Assembly (NCBI GenBank): GCA_029204225.1
Contig: CM055102.1
Location: 49,487,044 to 49,551,043 of the forward strand
DNA from: Diphasiastrum complanatum
Lineage: Eukaryota; Streptophyta; Lycopodiopsida; Lycopodiales; Lycopodiaceae
DNA length: 64,000 bases
Reading direction: 5' to 3'
The stretch's first letter is position 1. Every line of letters starts with the position of its first letter. Shown here piece after piece: positions 21,385 through 31,375 of the stretch. The notes beneath the pieces were generated by a model. The model made no database searches. It was not told the DNA's origin and saw only the letters and a list, made by a program, of their open reading frames with translations. The position numbers were made by a program, and so were the translations under genes.

Positions 21385-22470
21385 TCATTTGAGCAACATA
21401 TAGAATGGGTCAATTCTCTTCCATGCCGGTGCCCTCGGATATTCTTGTAATTGTCTGTTATCCCTTAGGATCTTATTGCGCCACTCGGGCTATGGTTGCA
21501 GTGCAGCTATGATCTCAGCCCTGGTAGAGTATTGGCTTTGATCAATCTCTTCTTGGCCGCCTCTCCTATTGCATGGGTACTTCCTTTTGAACCTTTCGGA
21601 TTCTTTGGTATCATCCATATTACCCCTTGGCCTAGTGGGTGAGGCGGCCCTACGTTGCTGTGGTGGCCTTGCCAAGTAGTCGTCTAGGGCCTTAGTGTTC
21701 GTATCGCTTTCTTTGGCCTGCTCGCTTGTGGATGGCTCAACTGCACTCGTATCTGGCCTGGGCGAGAATTTTTTGGTTTTTGGTGGATCTACCAGGAATT
21801 CGTCATCTCCACCAATGTCAGTATTAGTTTCTGGAGGGTCAGGGATGGAGTGATCAAGAGAGAGAGAGGCACATGAATAACGGGTTTAGGAGGAGGTGGG
21901 TTTAACAAATTGTACGCTGCACCGGGGGAACTGAGCTGTTGTAGGAACTCATCCCATCAGGCTTTGATGTATCAACTGAACCTTTACATGGGCCCAATAA
22001 TTTGTTAGGAGGTGGTGGAGAGGGGGAGGGTGAAGAAACAGGGTAGTAGGAACAAATGTTTTAGAAAAATAAATAAAGAATAAGAATGGGGATTAGAAAT
22101 AGGAGGTGGAGGGGGAAAAGTTCTAAAAGCAGTTAAAGTTCCTTGGCCCCCCGATCCCGAACTACCATCTACTGGCTGGGTTTGCCCATATTTATTTTAA
22201 GCTCCGTCATCTCCATCATCATCCCATGGTTTCTTCAGAGAAGCACCCGCTTGGGCCTTGCACGTCGTGTCCCACAATTGGTTCACCTTGTCCAAGACTT
22301 GCTGCAGGGTTGTCATTTCTTGAAGCTGCTTCTGGGACTCAAGGATGATATTTTTTATTGTTTGGCCACGACATTATGAAAATTATTTTTCTCGGCTTCT
22401 CATTCCTAAATTAGTCGCATATACTTTTCCATCTGGATGGCTGTGGCTTGAAGGTCTGCTCCAGAAAGAA
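21385..22470 (-). pseudogene. Degenerate ORF of an unclassified family (copy 2)
   Basis: On the minus strand a broken reading frame begins near 22360 with ILESQKQLQEMTTLQQVLD, a likely coiled coil. It passes through a Pro-rich region (FPPPPPIS, then NPPPPKPVIHVP), an acidic and Ser-rich stretch (DDEFLVDPPKTKKFSPRPD) and a basic part (ARPPQQRR, FKRKYPCNRRGG), and ends RIDPFYMLLK and a TGA at 21385-21387. The end resembles RVDPYYVPMS plus TGA in the ORF at 36671-38299, with PxWR and a Leu-Tyr spacing shared just before it. It has at least three in-frame stops. Function unknown; probably a retroelement-borne ORF. Confidence 0.45.
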
Positions 22471-22853
22471 AGACATTGTATACATAATGTTTCACTGGAG
22501 GGATGATGAAATTGCACGACCTTGCGGTGGTGTTGCAAGAGGCATAGGTCATGTGCAATAGATATGGACTTTGGTACCCAGATAGAAGAGGTATCTGGAA
22601 GTCAATATGAGTCAGGAACGTGCTTGCCTACTGGTACCAAGTTGTCATCTCTACCATATTCGGCTTACCCATCTGGATATCAATTTTATTTGTATTTGGA
22701 TCATCTGAACTTGAGAACTAGTGGGAAGACATGCTTGAAACTAGAAAAAAAATATTCTGGAAAAATGGGAGTTGTTGAGATCTGAGACAGAGGTAACAAA
22801 GTTAACAGAGGCAATAGAGGCACAATTCGGGTGAGATTGTGATGGGTGGACTC
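22471..22853. other. Unrecognised stretch
   Basis: Possible upstream continuation of the minus-strand degenerate ORF, but frames are too broken to follow. Confidence 0.3.
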
Positions 22854-23123
22854 GGTCGAGAATGTGAGGAAGGACGCGGTCGAGAATGTGAGGAAGAACG
22901 TGGTCGAGAATGTGAGGAGAGGATGCGGTCGAAATTGTGAGGAGAGGACATGGTCGAGACTGTGATTAGAAATGGTTGAGACTGTGAGGGGAGAACACGG
23001 TTGAGATTGTGACGAGAGGACATGGTTGAGAATGTGAAGAGAGGACGCGGTCGATAATGTGAGGAGAGGATGCGGTCGAGACTGTGAGAAGAGGATGCGG
23101 TCGAGACTGTGAGGAGAGGACAC
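22854..23123. repeat. 25-bp minisatellite, 11 units
   Basis: Eleven head-to-tail units with consensus GGTCGAGAATGTGAGGAGAG followed by GA(C/T)GC, of lengths 24, 24, 25, 25, 22 and then six of 25 bp. Units differ at a few positions. Units are not separated by unique sequence. Because 25 is not a multiple of 3, the same peptide words (SLDR, SQSRPHPLLT, STASS) appear in three frames on the minus strand. Confidence 0.93.
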
Positions 23124-23639
23124 AGTCAAGAGAGGATGAGATGAGGCAGTTGAGGAGGTAGGGTAACTTGGTCAAAATAGAACTAAGAATGTGGGAAAAG
23201 TGGAGGTGTATGAAAATGTTGTGTGGGTAAGAATAGAAATCGATGGAGTGAGGTTGGATTTGGAGAGGAGATAGTGTGAAGAAGAATGGCTCAAAAAGAC
23301 AAGAATGTATAGATGCCATTGGAGTATGGAAAGGTTGCAAGGATAGAAACGATGAATGACTGTGGAAACATAATGTGTAGGTGGTGAAGAAAAGTCTGTA
23401 GAGGCAGAATGGATTAGCTATGGTGAGAGGATGGTGGCTCAAATGAGGATGAGTTAGAAGAAAATGAGTATGGAATGGTGGTAGTGTTGAAAAGATGTTT
23501 CACAATAGTGAAACTAGAGTATGATTTGTGCTCTAGCTGCACTACCCCTCAGCAATTTTGATGTGCAAGGAGTTGGCGATGAAGAAGTTTTACCTCTTGG
23601 CGATATTGGTTTTTGATATTTGTGGTGCTGGCTCTCAAA
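23124..23639. other. Unrecognised flank of the minisatellite
   Basis: GA-rich plus strand with degenerate GTGAGAG and GGATGAG words that fade out of the array. Minus-strand ORFs here are products of this composition. Confidence 0.4.
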
Positions 23640-24290
23640 CTCGTGGCTGTATGGTATCGGGTGATAGTCAAGGAACGGAATGTTTGAAGTATGAGGTGTT
23701 TTTGGGATCGCAGCTTGGATCCAATTAGGATCAATCTCAAAGTGGCCCTCCAGTCTGAAGAAGACCATGAAATGATGGCCCGACTTTACTACAAGGCAGC
23801 CTTCATGTCGTCTCGGTATGTCACCATGATAGAGGACTGGCAAAAAATAGGCTTCATTGAGAGGATACGTGAATACCGGGGGCCGCTAGCCAAGTATTCG
23901 AAGCCCCAGGAGAAAAAATGAGCAAGTGGAAACAGACGGCAAGACGATGAGGCGAGCAGGACTCGCAGGAGGTTCTCAAGTGGGCTAAGATGTAGAGGCC
24001 ATTGAGAGATCTCCAATATTGTGGCACAAATTTTTGTGGCCAATAAGCACCTGGTTTTACGAAAGCAAAAGAAGATCCACACTTTTCCATGTGCCAAGCA
24101 GAATGACATCATCTGACATGTGTTGTAGTGGGTCCTGCAATAGATTAGGGGTGGATAATGTTAGCAAATTCCAAAGAATTACCCAGATGCCGAGCCAAGC
24201 TGAAACATAGAGTATCTTTCACCCAAGGCTGAGGAGGTCTCAGAAGGAGAAGAGCAGGAAGAAACTGAGAGCCGAGCATGAGAGCTGAGG
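23640..24290 (+). pseudogene. Degenerate ORF of an unclassified family (copy 3, plus strand)
   Basis: The frame reads LDPIRINLKVALQSEEDHEM, MARLYYKAAFMSS, DWQKIGFIERIREYRGPLAK, then broken RRFSSGLRCRG, ANKHLVLRKQKKIHTFPCAK and an acidic tail (SEGEEQEETES). The MARLYYKAAFM block and the DP about 16 residues earlier match DPNTPRASEQIKDQLPVARL and ARLYFRAAMMGG at 36.3-36.4 kb. At least five in-frame stops. It is opposite in direction to the copy at 21.4-22.5 kb. Function unknown. Confidence 0.45.
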
Positions 24291-24329
24291 ATTACTAGCT
24301 AGGATTACAGATTATTTCTATGTGAGCCT

Positions 24330-24660
24330 ACATGGTGAATCCTAGAGAAGGAACGACCATGTAGGAGCTAGTGACATGCCTAGGCAATGTAAATAAATGT
24401 AGGCCCCTCTTAAATAATGTAAATAATGTAGACCCCTCTTAAATAAAGTAAGTGAGCCACCTTTTGAGGGTGACCTCTAGTGGGAGAGCTATTTCCACTT
24501 GTAATTTCTAAACTAGTGCCACTTAGGCTCCACATGGGTAGCCCTCTTGCTTATTTAAGGGCCCCCCTCTCTTGTGAGGGAGCTTTTATTGTATTGTCAT
24601 TTCTCTCGCATTAATCAAGAAGATCCTCCATGAGTTATTGGCAATTTGGAAGCTCCTTGT
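24330..24660 (+). repeat. LTR-like promoter region with short direct repeats
   Basis: Contains two near-identical copies of AATGTAG(G/A)CCCCTCTTAAATAA separated by a few bases, a CTTATTTAAGGG TATA-like element near 24550, CCCCTCTCTTGTGAGGGAGC and a TTATTGTATTG region. The order resembles the U3/R part of an LTR, but I could not place the borders or a PBS. Confidence 0.35.
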
Positions 24661-25439
24661 TCATGGCTATTGTCTTGAGTGAAATTCCTATGAACATGCT
24701 TTGATCTCTTTGTTGTGGCTGTGGAATAATCTAGATTTTCTGCTTTCTTTCTTGCAATGTGAAATGTAGATGTGGATTAGTCTTCTTGTTTCTTATTTAT
24801 GTAGTTTCAGCATCCAGGTAAACTAAATAGGCTGAGATTGTGGTCCAATTCTTGCATATTCACTAAGAATCATGTCCTTGATTGTTCTTGGGTATTCCAA
24901 GAATCTAGAGATGGGTATTTCTTGATTCTTGGAATGCTAGTATGTTGTTAGGTAGTTAGTTTTCTTGATTCTTATTTTTGATGTGTAGTTTAATCTCAGT
25001 GCTCCACTATTTTTTGATTTCTTAGAGTAATTTAGTAGACAGAATCGCAGGCTGCTCTTTTGTTCTGAACGTTGATCTGAATTGAGCAAGGATTGGTTAT
25101 ATGGATTGTAAATGCATGTAGCTGGAGTGAACAAAACTGTTTCATCCCACTGAAAGGCTAGAAATACACGTGATAAATTGATAAACCACCTGTCTGGAAA
25201 CAGTTCTAAGCAAGAGGATCTAAAAAGATAGAACTGGCTTTTGAAAACAGGTAGAAACACCCGGTTTCTTGAGTGGAAACCTCCTAAGAAGAAGAAGTAA
25301 ACACCAGAAATAAAAAGAAAACCGTGCTCACAAATTTTGCTGGAATCTGTGACCACTAATGCAAGTGTTCACTAGAAATCTAGAGAACTGAGATTCTAGA
25401 CTAGCGAGAAAAGTAATCATGATAAACTAGAAGAGCATA
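24661..25439. other. Unrecognised stretch
   Basis: No motif recognised. A minus-strand 139-codon ORF at 24937-25356 has no known domain. Confidence 0.35.
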
Positions 25440-26117
25440 TTATTACTTGGAGCCGTGATAGATATGAAGGCGAAACTCTTGTAAGTGACACCAGTTTCAC
25501 TTCAGAAGATTCTTCTTATGATCTTAATATATTCTGTAATGCATTAGACATCGAAGTAAATTATTTCCAATGCTATGAGAATAATGATTTATTAGAGGAT
25601 GAAGAAGAATTCTTTGAGCTCTGCAACGCAGATACTGATGTGAGTACACTAGAAGCGGCAGACCAAAATTTTGAAAATTCTAATGTAGATGAAGATACAA
25701 ATGACAAATTTGAAGAATTTGAACAAGAATTTGGTGATAAAGACCAGGCTGACAACAAGAATAAATTTGTGGAGTCAGCCATACACAAAATTCATGGCCA
25801 TACCCAGGCCAGTATAATGGAAGGTATAATTCTACTTGATTCTAGAGAGCTAATTGAACTTGCACCCGAAAAATTTGTGCATGTTTCTAAGTCCCTTGGA
25901 GAGAGAATGAGTGGAATTTACCGAGCTCTTGAAAGAGTACCAAGATGTATTTGCATAATCGCTTGAAGATTTGAAGAGAATACCTTCGAAATTTGGCGAG
26001 CACCACATTGATCTTAAAGAAGATGCTGTTCCTGTTGGACAGAGGCAATATCGTCTCAATCCTAAGTACTCTTTGATGGTAAAAGATGAACTCAACAAGC
26101 ACCATAAGGCAGGTACT
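25440..26117 (+). pseudogene. Gypsy pol fragment (linker and N-terminal reverse transcriptase)
   Basis: An acidic linker (LLEDEEEFFELCNADTDVS, FEEFEQEFGDKDQ) leads to KFVHVSKSLGER. After a frameshift near 25900 comes EFTELLKEYQDVFA, a TAA in place of Trp, LEDLKRIPSKFGEHHIDL, VGQRQYRLNPKY and VKDELNKHHKAGTI, which is the start of a Ty3/gypsy reverse transcriptase. The fragment is cut at about 26117 by the family F LTR. The catalytic YxDD part is missing. Confidence 0.8.
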
Positions 26118-26128
26118 ATCTATTTTGG

Positions 26129-26423
26129 TACAAGAGTATGAGATCAAATGCTTTTGGCTTGGAATAGGAGATTCTATAGAAAATATTCCTTAGCTTTTTG
26201 GGCTTATATATCTTGTAGAAACTCGCTCTACTCCTCATTCTAATTTTCTATTTCCAAGAGCCAGGATCTTCTCTTCTCTTGCATTCAGTCACCATGGCTC
26301 AGGAGTGAAGCGATTAGGGATTTGACTATCTGTTTCTTGTAGGTTGGGTGGCTTGGCTCCACAAGGGTCCTTTTGGTTGCATGCAACAAGATCTAGGTAG
26401 ATCTTTACTTGGTGATCATTTCA
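26129..26423 (+). repeat. Family F LTR, 3' portion, of the adjoining copia
   Basis: Matches 12308-12535, then continues GATCTAGGTAGATC to GATCATTTCA, the LTR end, one base before the PBS at 26425-26436. The left part of the LTR is missing, replaced by gypsy sequence. Confidence 0.8.
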
Positions 26424-26424
26424 G

Positions 26425-26436
26425 TGGTATCAGAGC
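26425..26436 (+). other. Copia PBS (tRNA-iMet)
   Basis: A perfect TGGTATCAGAGC immediately after the family F LTR, defining the 5' end of the degenerate copia interior. Confidence 0.9.
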
Positions 26437-29400
26437 AAGGCTTTGCATCAATCATAAGGTGGAGTTGCTTTTTGTTTTTTTCTAGTTTTTTGGTATTTCC
26501 TCCTTGCTTTTTACTTTGACACTCTCTAATACAAGAGAGATGTGAGATACATTGCTTACTAGATTTCAAACAAAATCATACAGCCAGATCATACTTCTCG
26601 AAGATCAACTGACAAATCTGCGATGTGATGGCAGAGATCTTACCTCCTTTATCAGAAAGATGAAGGATCTGTTCCTCCCATTACACAATGTCGGAACAGA
26701 GAATGCAGTATCAATAGAAAAGTTGCTCATCTATTTGTTAAGAGCTTTACCAAGATCCTTCTAGACAACCCGAACGTTGCTAGCAAAGGATCCAACTATG
26801 ACACTCGAAAAGGCAGTGATCGAGATTTGAGAAGAAGTTGAAGCTCGTGAGCACCTTGATCACAAGGACGTTTCTGATCAAGCTCTCTATGGCAACAAGG
26901 AGAAGCAAAGAAATAGTTCAAGCCTAAGAGGGAGTCAGACCGAAGGTAGGATCGAGACCAGCAAGCACACAAGGCAGAAGAAAAGACAACCTGTATCACT
27001 TGAAGGTACACCTACCTACAAATCAATTACATCAAACCCATGGTGATTCGTCATATATTCTATGGCACAGGGGACTATGCCATATGAACTCAATAGCATT
27101 GTACCAAGCAAGCCATTATGGATCTATCACAGGGGTGAGCATCTCGAATGCAATCGGTTCGATGACCTATGATGCATGTATAAATGGTAAGATGTCACGT
27201 ACTCCTTTTTTCAAGGACTCCTACAGAACGACAAAGATTTTGGAGCTAGTACATTTGGACATCTACGGACCTTTCGATGTGATCTCAGTTGGAGGCTCGA
27301 AGTACTATATCACCTTTATTGATGATTACAGTAAGCTCACCCGAGTCTACTTCATTCACAACAAATCAGAGGCATTCGACAAGTTCACAGAATATGTGAA
27401 CTGGGTAGAAAGATGCATAGGAAATAAGGTGAAACAAATTAGAACAGATCGGGATGGAAAATGCATCTCAAAACCGATTCACTGATTTCTGCAATGATCG
27501 AGGAATCATTCACAGAAGGACAACATCCTATACACCGCAGCACAATGGTGTTGCAGAAAGAAAGAACAAGACTCTCATAGAAGCAGCTAGGTGCATGTTC
27601 GTATATTCGAAGGCTCTAGGAGCACTATGGGCTGAAGCAATAACTACAGCTGCCTACATTCAGAATAGGACATGAAAATCTGGTGTTCCTCACACAACAC
27701 CACACGAACTATGGTGGGGTAGAAAACCTAGTCTGACTCATATTCGAATCTTTGGCTGTGCAGCATATGCACATGTTTCTGACATGATTTTAAAGAAGCT
27801 TGATGAGAAAGCAGAGCAAAGATATCTTGTAGGATATGACAATCATTCGTCATACTACAGAATCTATATGCCATAGACAAACACAGTGAAGATAGTCAGA
27901 GACATCAAGTTCAATGAGACCAAAACAATGGCTAACAATGATCCTGTCAGTCATGAAATTCTTGGAAGACAATATTATGATCTACCAACCGCGATAGAGG
28001 GAGCAGAGGATGAACATTCAGATGAAGATGTTCGAGTCGCACCTCAGTCAAGTGACAAATCAGATGAGGAAATATTCACAAGCTTGCTTACTACTACTAC
28101 ACCTATAAACCGAAACAATTTTGGACCTAGCAAAACATATAAAGACAAGAGCATTGCAGTACCCGTAGCATCTCCCAAAAGATCAACAAGAGAGTGAAGA
28201 GTGCCAGCAAGATTTGTGCCAGATAGCTCAGCTTCTACATCTGAAGAGTTTTGTGGATTTAGTGGAGAATCACAAACATTCGAAAAAGCAATTGAATGTC
28301 CACAGAAGGACAAATGGATCCAAGCCATAACGAAGAAATCGAATCCATGAAAAAGAATGAGGTATGAACACTGCAACCAGTGCCAAAGAAGCAAAAAATA
28401 GTGCAATGCAAATGGGTTTCCAAACTCAAGTATGGACCAAATGGAGATGTTTCGAGATACAAGGCCAGACTTGTAGCGAAGGGTTTTTCTTGGAAGTACG
28501 GCATTGAATACATTGAGACCTTCTCTCCAGTGGTCAAACATGTTTCTTATGCCTACTATTTGCATATGCAGCTGCATACGACCTCAAGATTCACATCATT
28601 GATGAGAAGATAGCATTCCTACATGGCGAATTAGATGAAAAAGTCTACATGGATCAACCTCCAGGTTATATCTCTGAATCACTTCCTACCTATGCATGCC
28701 AAATGCACATGAGTATCTATGGTATAAAGCAATCAACATGACAATGGTATAAGAAGAAAGATCATGCCCTAAGATCCTTAGGATTTGAGCCATTGATACC
28801 CGATTCCAATGTTTATGTGAGAATCACAGCTAGGGAGATCATCATTGTTGCTATGTATGTGGACGACACCCTCATACTATGCAGAAGCAAAGGCTTGATT
28901 GCAAGAGTGAATAATAAGATCTCGAAACATTTTGAGATTACAGACCTAGGAGAAGCCAAATGTTATCTTGGCTTACAGATTGACAGAGACTATGACGAAG
29001 AGAAATTGTACCTTCATCAGTCCAGATATACCAATTCTAGAAGATTTTGGGATGATGAATTGCAAAGGAGCAAATACTCCAATGCTTGTAGGAACAATCC
29101 TGATGAATGACAATTGTTCAAAGACTAAAGAAGAAAGAGAATTGATGCAACATACACCATATAGGAAGCTAATCGGATCACTAATGTATCTTGCAGATAA
29201 CACATGCCCTGACATTGCTTACACCGTGTTGAGAATGAGTCAATTCAATACGATCAACTCATTTGAAGATCGCGAAGCGACTTGCAATACCTTCAACTAA
29301 CGAAGGATTTTGGATGTGTTATTCTCATGATGCAAGATTCCATATGCTTTCATATAGTGATGCTAGCTGGGCATCTCTTAAGGAAGACTGCAAAAGTGTC

Positions 29401-29575
29401 TCAGGAGAATGTACAATCGCAGCAGGAGCAACAATTCTCTGGGTCAGCAAAAAGTAGACCATCATAGCTCAGTCCTCCTGCAAAGCAGAATATGTAGCAA
29501 CAGCGAAGATGGCCAATGAAATCACTTGACTCAAATAGGTCGTCCTACACAACAGATATCTCAAGCTTATATTTT
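26437..29575 (+). pseudogene. Old degenerate Ty1/copia gag-pol
   Basis: Recognisable in order: gag (LLEDQLTNLRCDGRDLTSFI, 26552-26764); GAG-pre-integrase LWHRGLCHMN near 27062; integrase with HLDIYGPF, YYITFIDDYSKL, RTDRDGKCIS (Asp, with Asn-Gly replaced), HNGVAERKNKTLIEA; after stops, reverse transcriptase [27 protein letters not shown], then MYVDDTLIL (catalytic YVDD kept, about 28855); RNase H SYSDASWASL and TILWVSKK. Many stops (for example TGA at 27674 and TAG at 27874) and frameshifts. The zinc knuckle and protease are lost between 26.8 and 27.0 kb. No 3' LTR is found. It belongs to a different copia family from copies A and B. Confidence 0.88.
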
Positions 29576-29711
29576 TGCATGCAATACATTTGGTCTATAC
29601 CATGACATACTCAATATATTTTACCTTTAACAGTTGAGCTTATTCTTTGCGAATGTCATCGCTTCATCTTGAATAGTTCTTGGAAGCTATTCATGACAGA
29701 AATCAGTAGGC

Positions 29712-29713
<2 letters not shown>

Positions 29714-29789
<76 letters not shown>
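29714..29789. repeat. (GA)38 microsatellite
   Basis: 76 bp of perfect GA dinucleotide repeats, flanked by GGCAT and CCAAAC. Confidence 0.97.
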
Positions 29790-29791
<2 letters not shown>

Positions 29792-30135
29792 AAACTAATT
29801 ACATTCTTTTATTAATGAATTTGAGTAGAGGGCGAAGTACCCATTACATAACACTGCTATAAGAACAGGAAGCTCAAGCCACTGCAACAAGAAAATGGAC
29901 GATTAAAATGTGAACTGGGAAGTGAAAATTTGAAGAGAGAAAAATTTGAAATTCATACATGGTTAAAAAAAGCCCTTCAAAATTTGAAGTCTACTTTGAG
30001 TAGTATTTTGAAAGGATGTCTAGTCCAATGACATTAGAAGTTTGAATGCCTTTCAAATGTACATGAATAGAACTTCAACGGTGCCTAAAGTGTATTCCAA
30101 GAAGGTTTGGTAGCAATTTGATATGGTTTCGATAA
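29790..30135. other. Unrecognised stretch
   Basis: AT-rich, no gene or element end recognised. Confidence 0.4.
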
Positions 30136-30375
30136 AGAACTGGTGACAATGAGTCGATGGTAAGTGACAATGTCTGGGTTTGGATAGAGTAACTGGCGAC
30201 AATTAGTCGATAGTACGATAGTGTCTACAGTAACTGACAGTGTTTGGGTTTGGATAGAGTAACTAGCGACAATGAGTCGATAGTACGATAGTGTCTACAT
30301 TAACTGATAGTGTTGATAGTAACTGCTAGTGTCTGAATACTGATAGTAATTGATAGACAATAATAACCGATAGTG
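30136..30375. repeat. Degenerate ~70-bp tandem repeat
   Basis: Units begin AACTGGTGACAATGAGTCGAT near 30138, with AACTGGCGACAATTAGTCGAT and AACTAGCGACAATGAGTCGAT following, and contain GTCTGGGTTTGGATAGAGT and AGTACGATAGTGTCTACA. The second unit is about 70 bp; the first is shorter. The array decays into TAACTGATAGTGT words up to 30375. Confidence 0.75.
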
Positions 30376-30642
30376 TCCGAGTACTGTTCGAGACGCCTTG
30401 ATATAGCCCGATTGTAGTTTGAATGAATTTCGATTTGGTCCCGAGCGATATTTGAGTAGCTGATGAGTACAGTACCCCTATGCGTGAAGCCTAACAAAAT
30501 TAGAGTTACTAAAATCTATAAAGTCAAATCAGAAATTATTGTAGGCAAATGTTTTTGTGATTACCTTTTTGGCCAAAAAAGCAAGAAAAGGATACAATGG
30601 GCCCAAATATAGCATGGAAAAAAAAAGTATTACAAAACGCTC

Positions 30643-30662
30643 AGCATGCATGCATGCATGCA
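30643..30662. repeat. Short (ATGC)n repeat
   Basis: AGCATGCATGCATGCATGCA, about four and a half units. Confidence 0.9.
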
Positions 30663-30789
30663 GAGCTGCATGCCCACTACATGCCTAGAATGACGGTGGG
30701 CATTTAATGCCCTCCTATTCTCCCTCCACTAGCAAAAACGAACACTTCAGAGCTGGCAAAGAGATTTTGAGCCAAAAATGAGCTTCAAA

Positions 30790-31375
30790 GGAAAAACGAT
30801 CAAGTGCTTCTGAGGAAAAATGCTGGTGCTTCTGAGGAAAAATGATCAAGTGCTTCTGAGGAAAAATGTAGGTGCTTTTGAGGAAAAACAATCAAGTGCT
30901 TCTGAGAAAAAATGCAAGTGCTTTTGAGCAAAAACGAGCAGGTTCTTCTAAGCAAAAATTGAGCATCAGATTTGCAAAAACGAACAGACACATAGATGAA
31001 AAAATGAGCATCAGAGCAGGAGCTTCTGAGCAAGAACGAGCAGAGTCTTTTACCAAAAAACTAGCATCAAACAGACAAAACCGAACAGTAGCTTCCTAGG
31101 AAAAACAAGCATCAAAAGATCTTAAAAAATGAGCAAGAGATTCTAAGCAAAAACGAGCAGTAGAATCTAAGCAAAAACGAGCAGAGGCTTTTGCTGATGA
31201 GAAATGCGAAAAACGGACAGGCTTTGGTGAACAAAATTGTGATTTGATTCAAGGAGCAGGTGCTTTTGTGAGCAAAAACGAACAAGAGCTTTTTTTTTCT
31301 AAAAAACAGAATTGGCAAAAAAGAGCAGGAGCTTTTGGTGAGCCAAAAACGAGCAGGAGCCTTTGGTGATAAGAA
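30790..31375. repeat. Degenerate minisatellite, ~22-26-bp unit
   Basis: More than 15 imperfect copies of a unit like GAGCAAAAACGAGCAGGTGCTTCT. Units are most alike at 30795-30950 (GTGCTTCTGAGGAAAAATG) and diverge to the right. The minus strand stays open in long frames (FSSEALDHFSSEAPAFFLRS), which is repeat-driven and not evidence of a gene. Confidence 0.85.

Noticed and set aside
22854-23123. CRISPR array
   Set aside because: Units are head-to-tail with no unique spacers, and the DNA is plant nuclear.
22701-23442. Ser/Pro/His-rich proteins on the minus strand
   Set aside because: They are translations of the 25-bp minisatellite and its GA-rich flank in several frames.
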